This document shows, in pieces, positions 1-8,643 of a stretch of DNA of 64,000 nt. The position numbers were made by a program, and so were the translations under genes. Position 1 is the stretch's first letter. Every line of letters starts with the position of its first letter. The notes beneath the pieces were generated by a model. It had not been told where the DNA came from, did no database searches, and saw only the letters and a program-made list of their open reading frames with translations. Source of the DNA: Crossaster papposus (lineage: Eukaryota; Echinodermata; Asteroidea; Velatida; Solasteridae); NCBI GenBank assembly GCA_037893245.1, contig JBAIAA010000704.1, positions 1,488,001 through 1,552,000 of the forward strand. The letters are read 5' to 3'.

Positions 1-435
1 GTAGTAAATACACGGGTTCAAATGCTGACGAAAACATATGCTTTTGTTCTTGGGCAAGATTAGATACATGTACTACAATTGCCCATATGGGGTATACTGA
101 TCTCGACCTGCTGACCTGTATGATGAACAGGGGCCAATTTCATAAAGCTGCTAAGCACAACAATTTGCTTAGCATGACAATTTGTCCTTGGCAAAGACAA
201 GCTTACAGACCAAATTTTCACCTAATCTATATTTTTCTGGATTGATATTCTGCTGTTTTTTTTGCTTAGCTTGAAAAACAGGTATAATTTTGGCTGGTAA
301 CCTGTTTTTAATGAGCAAGACTTTTTGTGCTAAGCAATTTTTTTTGATTAGCAGCTCTATGAAATTGGGCCCTGGTGTAATATTTACGAAGCGCTTTGAT
401 ACCTTTGGTATATTAAGCGATATGTAAGGGTGCAC
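1..435 (+). mobile_element. tRNA-derived SINE copy, left-truncated by window edge, split by a later insertion
   Basis: The first 130 bases carry a B-box-like GGTTCAAAT and the phrase TTCTTGGGCAAGA...TACAATTGCCCAT, which also occur in order in the SINE at 18521-18800. The matching tail (AAGCGCTTTGATAC) resumes at about 390. The piece between, 128-375, is a separate inverted-repeat element. Family name unknown. The 5' end lies outside the window. Confidence 0.65.
128..375. mobile_element. Short inverted-repeat element, family A, inserted in a SINE
   Basis: Non-autonomous element with terminal inverted repeats of the form CAGGGGCCAATTTCATAAAG at the left and the complement (CTATGAAATTGGGCCCTGG) at the right. 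Internal TGCTAAGCAA motifs face each other. It has no coding capacity. Related copies lie at 7187, 17819, 42531, 43479 and 56330. It interrupts a SINE, so it is the younger insertion. Confidence 0.8.
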
Positions 436-617
436 ATTATTGTTGATTGATATGTGATTGGCGTGTGAATAGCCCTTTTCATTAATTTACATGTGATTCA
501 TTACATCGATTTGCTGGGAATGCTTTTTTTTCAAACAATTATTTCTTGCTACATAGAGTTAGAAGATTATAAACTTCGTTGTATTAAAGGTTCGTTTTTT
601 GTTATTTTATCAACAAG

Positions 618-1987
618 AAATGGCGCTCAACATTGTCCTCTTAGCGGCTAGTGGAGGTGGAGCCATCATCGTCATAGTTGTCTTATGTGTGGCCTTAACC
701 GTCTGTTGGTGTACTAGAAAACGACGCACACACAGACGAAAGGAACGAGTGGAACTATGTGAAATGCGCACTGCTACGGTACGTTTATCAAAGGTTTAAT
801 TTGGTATTATATGAAAATCGGACTCCTATTATTGGTAAAACCATCACACGTGATCGTGATCGGTTACTCTCCTAATTATCTTCACTTTTGCATGCGCAAT
901 ACGAGTCCGTATTTCAGTTCACAGACTGTCTAAATCTCATGCCACACCAGCATCATATCACCAAAACTCAACTAGCTTTACCTTACATACGCACTGTGGA
1001 CATTCCTTTGTCTTCGTGTAGTTAACAAACTTTGACTAAATACTCATTTTTCTCGCTTCCCCAAAACAAATTTACCCTCAAATTTGGATTATGGGCCTCT
1101 CAGCTGTCCCTTCTATCTTTTCTATATATAACCCTAACCCTTTTTTCCTCTAGCGCTCATTTTCGGAAACTGAAAAACGGATTGTGGACGTGTGCAAGTC
1201 CACAAACCGTAACTTCTTCCCGCATCGTGTGGACCTATATTGTTCGGAGGTCCACAGTGCGTATGCAAGACTAACTCAAGCGTTTCGGGGGTGGGTGTTA
1301 AAGGTGGATGTAAGAAGGCCTCGGTAGATTAAAATGAGTTTTTGGCAATGTATTTTTTTCTTCTGGTATGTGTTTATTCAGGCACTACAAGAACAGGATG
1401 AAGCCCAAGTGACGGGCCGTCCAGTTGGGGCGTATTCCTATGCGGAAGAACCAGGCTTGCGCACTTCTACGGTGCGTTCATCAATCTAGGTTTAATCTGT
1501 TATTATATGAAAATCATTTCCCCTATTATCGGTAAAACCATCTTGGTCACTTTCCTAATTATCTTCACTTTTGCATGCGCAATAGGAGTCTGTATTTCAG
1601 TTCACAGACTGTCTAAATATCATGCCACATCGGCATTAGCTTCTTAAAACACGCGCGTTTTGACGATGGGTGTTAAGGTGGATGTAAGAATGCCTCGGTA
1701 GATTAAAACAAGATGAGCTTTTGGCAATGTATTTTTTCTTCTGGTGTGTGTTTATCCAGGTACCACACGAATACGATGACGTCCCAGTTGGAGCGTATTC
1801 CTATGCCGTCGAACCAGGCTGGCGCTTGCCAATGCCCACGGGGCCGGGGCAGGCATCAAGGGTTGACGATGACCTGGCAGAACAGGTTTACGAAAATGAG
1901 AATATCAACCCTGGTGGTCAACGCTATTTTTACAGTAACAACGATGCGATGGAGAATCTTCAGTCTTACGAAAATATGGGTCAATAA
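618..1987 (+). CDS. 3' exons of a single-pass membrane protein with a tyrosine-rich cytoplasmic tail (5' part not identified)
   Basis: Three exons join in phase 0: about 618-778, 1382-1471 and 1760-1987 (stop). The first encodes a hydrophobic segment (IVLLAASGGGAIIVIVVLCV) followed by CWCTRKRR and more basic residues, typical of a type I transmembrane segment with a cytoplasmic stop-transfer. Exons 2 and 3 encode related peptides (GRPVGAYSYAEEPG and DVPVGAYSYAVEPG). The last continues with VYENEN and ends SYENMGQ. Donors are ACG|GTACGT and ACG|GTGCGT; acceptors follow TTTATTCAG and TTTATCCAG. The ectodomain, if any, would lie upstream of the window or in exons I cannot see. ATG at 620 could alternatively be a genuine start giving a very short protein. 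I do not recognise the family; a receptor or adhesion molecule is an inference from topology and tyrosine motifs. Confidence 0.6.
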
Positions 1988-2170
1988 ATAGATGGGTCAA
2001 TAATAGATGAGGGGAGAAACCCCGCCACCCAGTCAGATATATAGCTACATTTTTATACAACAAAGTAGACACTGGTCGTCTTCAAACTATATTAAAACAA
2101 AGATAAACAGAGCATTACAAAGCTGAATACACTCAAGACTAGACAAACACAGAAACAAGGAAAACTGTTT

Positions 2171-2176
2171 AATAAA
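2171..2176 (+). terminator. Candidate polyadenylation signal AATAAA
   Basis: AATAAA about 185 bases after the stop at 1987, with a second AATAAA at 2233-2238. These are plausible 3' ends for the membrane protein transcript. No cDNA evidence is available. Confidence 0.4.
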
Positions 2177-2239
2177 ACAGTTACAAACAGTTAGAAAAAA
2201 ATAAAAATAAAAGGAGCATTCGTAAAAACGTGTAATAAA

Positions 2240-3290
2240 CTTTAAAAAATAAGTTGAGACATAAGATATTTTTTGCAGATTGAGACTTAAAACATTTACG
2301 TGATTTTAAAAGGCAGTTTTTTGCCGAGTTGGTTCTTTCCTGGAATTAAAACAGGAATAAGAGGCTAAAATGGCTATTGTATTATGTTTAAAGTGAACTG
2401 AGGTTTTGGCCGATCTACGAACAGCTTTTTATAGCAATGCAATTAATGCAGTTTTTATTATCGTTGGTTATCCGTTCACAGAAGCCTACTTAACATAACA
2501 TATTTATAAAGCACCTTTTCCAAGGGATGCAAAGCGCTTGGGGAGAATGCAGAAATCATGAAAACATGACACACAGTCAAGTTACAATTCACAAGGTTCG
2601 ATTAAACAGATGGTTTTTTTTCTATTTCAGTTCAAAGTAGATAAGTTTACCACGTCTCCTGAATATTGGTGAATAATATATTTTTCCAGTTTTCGTTTTC
2701 TAGCACTAGGGACTGGCTCGAAGATCTATGACATGCATGCATGCATGATTGACATGGCACACGATTGATAGAATGATTCGATTCAAAGCGACTAAAAATG
2801 CTTTCTCAATATGCATTGGCGTGACTTACACAAAAGAGTTTTGGGTTTAGTATACTTTTTTGTATATGGGAAGTCGCCAACGACAAGGCCCACAGCAGGC
2901 CACTCAAGGTGGTGGCTACATAGAAAAAGAAATAAACAAGAGGAAATCACATACAAATCATGTATACTTTTAAAGGTATTTCTTTTTTGCAAATTAAGTC
3001 ACTGCTAAACGGTGATATTTTTGATGATGATATTATGTATTATTGGCCTATAGGCCTTATCAAGCAATTTCATGCAATTGTCGACAAAAACAAATTATAG
3101 GTATTATTGTATAAGTATATATACTGACAATTATACTCAGAATCATTAATGACAATAATGACAGTACAACTTGCATCTATAATGGTTTAACCAATGTATT
3201 GTATTTTGTTTATTATATAGTGAAGTTGAAGAAAATAAACATTTGGATATGAGTTATGCGTTTAGCTCTATCAAGGCTTTAATTTAAGAA
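2240..3290. other. Intergenic AT-rich DNA without a recognisable gene
   Basis: No ORF with coding character. A short stretch at about 2500-2545 (TTTATAAAGCACCTTTTCCA then AAAGCGCTTGG) resembles the tail of the LINE fragment at 31322-31400 and is probably a retroelement tail remnant. A GCATGCATGCATG run lies near 2735. Confidence 0.5.
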
Positions 3291-3295
3291 GTCAT

Positions 3296-3311
3296 GGGGG
3301 GGGGGGGGGGG
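3296..3311. repeat. Poly-G tract
   Basis: Uninterrupted run of 16 G. One of several poly-G runs in the window (also near 6190, 17505, 28948 and 32812). Confidence 0.9.
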
Positions 3312-3419
3312 TGATAATGCTTTGTGATCAGCAATCGCCGATGCGGGTTAAAATCACGATAATCTTGAAGTCGGGATACTCGTGCTTGTAGTAATTGGCC
3401 TCCGTACTCGTCGGATAAT

Positions 3420-4143
3420 GGCCCAGTCACAATGTCGGCGATCTGTCGGGGATTAGTTTTGGCCGGGGGTCGTCGTAGAAAATAAAGAATCCTTGAACAA
3501 TCCTAGCAATAATCCTAATAAAAGTGGAGCAGTCACATTGTCTGAGGTTTTTTCAAGGATTTTGACCCGGTTTTGTCGAAAAATCGTGGGATTAGCCTCC
3601 GATCGCCTCCGATTGCATCGGAGACGATATCTGCAGCAAGAGCGTCTCAAACTTTTAGCGATCCGATCGGAGGCGCCCTTATATACACGGCGATTTACTA
3701 CGATTCCACCGTACGATTCGTCGGAGACGATCACAGAAAGCGTACGAATCGTCGCAGGGCGCCTCCGATTCAGTCGGAGGGCGCCGGAGACCACTCGCAG
3801 ACATTGAATCTCAACCTGAATTTCCAATCCCACACAGAATCTTGCGACTAGTCTCAGATTATTCGGAGGACGCCTCCGATTAATCGGAGGGCATCGTAGG
3901 TCATCGGAGATTGTGTCTGGGATGCCTAAAATGGGTGAAAAATCTTGCGAGCAATCTTAAAATTTTAAGTTCAAAGTTGGGGACCGCGACGGGTGTGGCG
4001 ATGCCTAAAAAATCTGCGACAAGCCGCAGGCGTCCGGAGAGCGCCTCCGACGGGTGCAAAATCGTGAGATCTGTCTCAAGATTTTGTTCAAATTTTCCGG
4101 TTTTACCCATCGCCGACGCATCGCAACTGATTTGTGACTGGCC
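3420..4143. mobile_element. TIR element with internal palindromic GCGCCTCCGA repeats
   Basis: The ends read GGCCCAGTCACAA (left) and TTGTGACTGGCCC (right), an inverted pair about 720 bases apart, followed inward by TCGGCGAT and ATCGCCGA. The interior holds about ten copies of CGGAGGC or GCCTCCGAT in both orientations, several back to back. No transposase is visible. ATAA next to both ends may be a target duplication. Superfamily not assigned. Confidence 0.65.
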
Positions 4144-4329
4144 CATAACCGAAAATACTAAAATGATATCAAACATTATCTTTACTTTACAACAACAATC
4201 TGGGGTTTTTTACATCTAAATTTGTTGTAAAATTGTTGTAAAATAAATTTAAAAAAATTGTAATTTTGCCAATGATCTGCTTCCTTTGATTTTGCAGATA
4301 TCTGTAAAAGTAAAAAAACAAAGTCACAT

Positions 4330-4372
4330 TTAAAGGTAGAATACGCCATTGGTAATTGCTTTCAAAGTGATT
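4330..4372. mobile_element. Family B element, terminal fragment
   Basis: TTAAAGGTAGAATACGCCAT followed by TGGTAATTGC matches the end of the TTAA-flanked family B elements at 15518 and 49185. GCAGATATCTG just upstream resembles the opposite end, so this may be an internally deleted copy. Confidence 0.5.
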
Positions 4373-5265
4373 TACATCGAGTCTGCTAACTCTATGGATA
4401 GAAGAATGAAACAATGAGAAATCATAGGCCGATAATCATGGAGCAATTCCTACATAATCTTCGATCAGCCCTGAAGTGCTGCTATCTTCATCAGCCTCGG
4501 ATTTTTCCAATACAGCCAACCTCGATTCCACGATCACTCGATTAATCAACGAAATAGTGGGCGATAGGCCCATACGTAAGTACGTGTAAATGGGACGAGG
4601 TTACCTAGCCGGAAGGTATAATGTATGTGCGCTATTTTAACGCATGTTGCACAGATAAGTACCGAGTTGACTATGAACCAAATTGCTATGAGGACTGATT
4701 TAAGTTGAGATACAAGACCGAGTTGGCACACTTGGCGCTTCGGTAATACATGACCGAGTTGGTAAGGAAGCAAGTTTGGTTGGACCGAACTGTATTCGTG
4801 CCGAGTCATGGATGTGCACGTCCTGAGTGCTAGTGGAGTACGTGTGCAGTGGTAATAATATTATTGAAAAGTGACATGCCTGAAAACATACCGAAATGTA
4901 GCTCTTCCACAGAACAGAACGACGAAAGGTTCCTGTTCTGTGGTTCATTGACGGTGTCGGGTGATGGCACAGAGAAACTGGGGCGGTTTTGGAAGCGGTG
5001 ATGGGATAAATGAGCGTCCAAAGTAAGTCGGTTTTTTTCAAGGCTGTCTGACTTGGTTTGTGATTGTGAATGTGTTGTTTTGTAACGGGAACCTATAGCC
5101 GGGTGATTTAGTGACCATGCCCATGGCATGGAGGTAGGAAACGACCTATACTGCCACAGCTAGCTAGCTAGCTACAGAACTGGGCCTATGCCAAGGCACG
5201 CACTATTACTTTGTGTAAGGTTCCATTATAGAACAAGGAACAGCTCTATGGTTCCATGAACCTTG
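4373..5265. other. Intergenic sequence, no gene seen
   Basis: ORFs here are short and overlap on several strands with no recognisable domain. GAGTTGG-containing short phrases recur at 4660-4780, and a GCTAGCTAGCTAGC run sits at about 5158-5172. Confidence 0.5.
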
Positions 5266-5332
5266 ACATTTACATATGCCGTAACCCGTAAGTACCTAAG
5301 TTAGGACCCCTATAACTTGACACTGTCTTGGG

Positions 5333-5368
<36 letters not shown>

Positions 5369-5535
5369 TTCTAGTAATGAAACCAAGGATCCTTCAAAAG
5401 CGCTCAAGGCACTGTAGCTCGTAAGCCAGAAGAAACCCGTAGACAGAGGCTGTGTCAGCCAGGAACACTGGGGCAAACCCCTTCTCTTACTCTTAGCGAT
5501 AAGTGTCCTGGGATCTTTTACGTGCATTATACAAT
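5266..5535. repeat. Dispersed repeat with (ATT)n microsatellite
   Basis: A trinucleotide run (ATT/TTA) covers about 5335-5367. The flank ending GTGTCCTGGGATCTTTTACG is a phrase I associate with a widespread invertebrate interspersed repeat. Only one copy is in the window, so this rests on memory. Confidence 0.4.
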
Positions 5536-5945
5536 TTTATAATGTTATAATGGGAAAGATATATACACACATTATAAATTATACAACAAACGGGACCTAC
5601 AACTTTACGTCCCATCCGAAGGACGAAGCAATGATTGATACATGATTGATACATGCTGTGTAGTGTGTTGGCCCTAGGTTTCGGGCTCTGCCGAAGCAAA
5701 TATTGTTGTTACAGGCAACCTTTTTATATTTTTAACACGCAACAGTTTCAGTAAAACAAAATGTATATATAAATATATATATCGTCAGATCCACGCAGTC
5801 CTATTTTTACGCATTCACAATAATTTAATTTACGTTTGGCAACACGCTCGCGTGCATGAGCGTTAGGTGCGAATATTACGGAGGGTCGAGGCTATATTTA
5901 GTTATTATATTTATTATTATTTTTTTGGGGGGGAGGGAGGGGGTT

Positions 5946-6137
5946 TGAATTATCACGAATGGGTGGATTTAGGAGGTTTTAATATTTTATATTACCGTTT
6001 AACTGACCTGTCTGAAGTTTTACAGTTGTGCCTTATGCTGAAAAAAAGCTAGGAAAATGGTGTTCGTTTTTAACCGGTGTCGGACACCGTGTTGTTTACA
6101 GGTTGTTTTTTGTTCGCGGTTGCCGTCTGGCAATCCT
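5946..6137 (+). mobile_element. Family B element, internal part without ends
   Basis: TGAATTATCACGAATGGGTGG, then a TTTAACTGACCTGTCTGAAG stretch and GTTCGTTTTTAACCGG, align in order with the interior of family B copies at 15518 and 49185. Both TTAA ends are missing. Confidence 0.6.
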
Positions 6138-6260
6138 TGGACTTGGAGTGATTTGGAGTGCCATGTAAAAAATATAGGTCTTTTCGGGGGATTGGGGGGG
6201 GGGGGGGGGGGGCACTGTTCAAGTGTTTTGGAGTGTAATGTGTTAGAAACTTTGGAAATT
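6130..6260. repeat. Dispersed repeat built around a poly-G run (copy 1)
   Basis: GGAGTGATTTGGAGTGCCAT, then a GGCTTTT-like spacer, then a G run (about 6196-6212), then CACTGTTCAAGTG. The same order occurs at 17440-17560. Function unknown. Confidence 0.55.
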
Positions 6261-6752
6261 ATAGTTCTACTGGTAGCTAGCTCTTATTTGAATGCCATTT
6301 TGTATTTCTTTTTTTACAAAGTGTTCTGTTGTATACATTAGTCATCTCGGCTTAGTTGCCTATTGGATATCAAACAGGAAATAATACAAACTGTACACGA
6401 CGACGTCGTTATGTGTACAACTAGGGTAGGTGTACTGGACACTTTCCAGAAATTTCTAAAACTTGCCGTGGAAAGTTTTTGGCAATTTCCAGTGGGTTTG
6501 AAATTTCAGTAATTACAGTGGAAATATTTTTGGTTTTGTCATAATGTTTCATTATTTTGCTTTGCACTTTTCACTTGAAGAGTGTTAGATAAGTTTGTTG
6601 TTTTAATTTGTTTGTGCATACACAATTGTACATGGACTTTGTGTACATACCTATTCTTCATCTGAAGCCTTTAGGTGCAAGGCTCAAATAACACAAAATC
6701 ACTGTACATGTGTATGACTCCCGTATGTATCTAATTTCACAAACCCACTCAA

Positions 6753-6879
6753 CTACTCTCGGCTTTATTTACCCTAGGACATAGAATGGAGTGGCCCTGT
6801 ATTCTATGGGTATCGGGTACAACTATATAATACAGGGCCACTCCATTCTTTGTCTTAGGGTAAATAAAGCCGAGAGTAG
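6753..6879. repeat. Long near-perfect inverted repeat (foldback)
   Basis: Left arm CTACTCTCGGCTTTATTTAC... (from 6753) and right arm ending ...GTAAATAAAGCCGAGAGTAG (6879) pair over roughly 50 bases, separated by about 20 bases. This is a foldback element or a hairpin-forming sequence; no coding potential. Confidence 0.8.
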
Positions 6880-7186
6880 TGAGTGACCCTGCATTCTATA
6901 GTTCTCACACGTACATGTACATGTACATGTTTATGTTCTAAACAAGTATCTGCCGTGATCATGTGTATGTTTTGTATTATTGCAAAAAGTGAACAATAAC
7001 GATTGGAAAAATCTGAACCATTATACTGTAAGTAGCGATGGTGGACAAAAGGAAAACCAGAGGAACAATGATAACAAAAACAAAACACTGCATAAAATGG
7101 CAACTTGTCCTTAATTTACAGAACACCAACTTAGTCTTCCTAAATATGACTTCAAATGTTCTCTTTATATCCAGTCGTATAGAGAT

Positions 7187-7517
7187 CAGGGGCCAATTTC
7201 ATAAATTTGCTTAGCACAAAAAGTCTTGCTCATTAAAAACAGCCGAAATTATACGTGTTTTTCATGCCAACCAAAAAAACTGCTGTTTATCAATCCCAAA
7301 CAATAATTATCACATGAAAATTTTGTCTGTAACCTTGTTTTTGCTAAGGACGAATTGTCATGCTAAGCAACTTTTTGTGCTTAGCAGCACTATGAAATTA
7401 CAACGGGATTTACACATGCGCAGAAATACGCTTACTGTAAGCACAGAATTTTCTGCTGCAGTAAGCAGAGATTTGTTTGCCAACGGTAAGCAGAATCATG
7501 AAATTGGGCCCAGAGCC
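7187..7517. mobile_element. Family A element, composite or rearranged copy
   Basis: It starts CAGGGGCCAATTTCATAAAT. A first right-end-like CAGCACTATGAAATTA occurs near 7385-7400 and a second right end (ATGAAATTGGGCCCAGAG) at 7499-7516. About 100 bases of TAAGCAGA-type sequence lie between the two, suggesting two nested or tandem copies. Confidence 0.6.
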
Positions 7518-8642
7518 TATTTTCATTGGCAAAAAATCCCTGTGCTTACGGCAAGCATATTTCACTTTTATGCGCAGAATTTTGCCTTATGTGCATGCTT
7601 ACATCCCGTAACAAATTGGATTCTGTGCGTACAGGGTTAGCACATAATTTGTCCGCTATCGCGGTTAGCGTACAATGGCGAACGTCAGCGCTGAATTCTG
7701 TGGTTAGAGCCATGACAATTGGACCCCTAGGGAAGGGAGAGTCCCTTCATTCATCCCAATGAGAAATGTTATATTTGAGTCGATACAGAATAACACACCT
7801 ACAAATCCAATCACAGCTGCTCATTTTTCAAGGATAAATTATTCAGTTTTAATAATGATGTGTAGGCGGAGAGGACTGGGCAGTCTGTGTGGGCTGATCA
7901 TTGTCAACCTTAGGCACCAGGAAATGGTATGAGGTTTAGTTAGGTCTAGTTTGATCAACTATACATGTATGTGTATGTTTGCATAATGTTTCACTGTGTG
8001 TAATACACTGTACATGTATGCAATTGTATGTCATTGCTGTAATTATGCGTCAGGAAAGGCAGAATGACGTATGCTGTTGTCTGTCTTGGAGATGAGTCGA
8101 GTTGCCAGACTACATCCATACTGTACACGTCTCTGCCATGTCAGGATCATCAGTCACACCAGTGACATAATTGGCATGCTAAGCAATTGACCTTTGTCAC
8201 GTGTAAAACAAATGGCCATAGAGCAGTGGAAAAAACTGCTACATAATTAAAACGGATACATAATTTGTACATGCACATATGTTCATACGTGTATGCACAT
8301 GTACCCGTAAAATGTTATTTGTTTGTTTTGTTTGTTTTTTCTACTTTTTTCTACTTGTACATGTACATGTGTACTTTTGTTTTTAAATAACTTTGTTCTT
8401 TTTGGTAATTTCTTTTTTTACTTCCCTGCTATGGGTTTTGTGTTCTATTTTTGTTTTCCATTAAGGACAGTGTAAATTGAACTTTTAAAGAGTGTTTGAC
8501 TCCCATTTTTTGTGAGCAGTCAAAAAAAAACACAGGTAATTTAGGACGCTCTCAGTAAAGTATTTCTGTAAGTGTGAGGGGGTTTCACTGTATTTTTGGT
8601 TTTGTATAATTGACGTACTATCTTTGTCGGTTTCTACTGCAG
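7518..8642 (+). other. Upstream region of the DNAJC14-like gene
   Basis: No coding exon is recognisable. A good acceptor (TTTCTACTGCAG) ends at 8642, immediately before the base preceding the DNAJC14 ATG, so one or more 5'UTR exons must lie upstream, possibly here. A small GC-richer patch at 7648-7700 (CGCTATCGCGGTTAGCG) is a possible promoter-proximal sequence, not demonstrated. Confidence 0.4.
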
Positions 8643-8643
8643 G

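Noticed and set aside
1132-1140. Telomere-like CCCTAACCC
   Set aside because: Single copy, no array; chance.
3453-3851. Overlapping ORFs in 3450-3850
   Set aside because: They arise from GC-rich palindromic repeats inside the TIR element.
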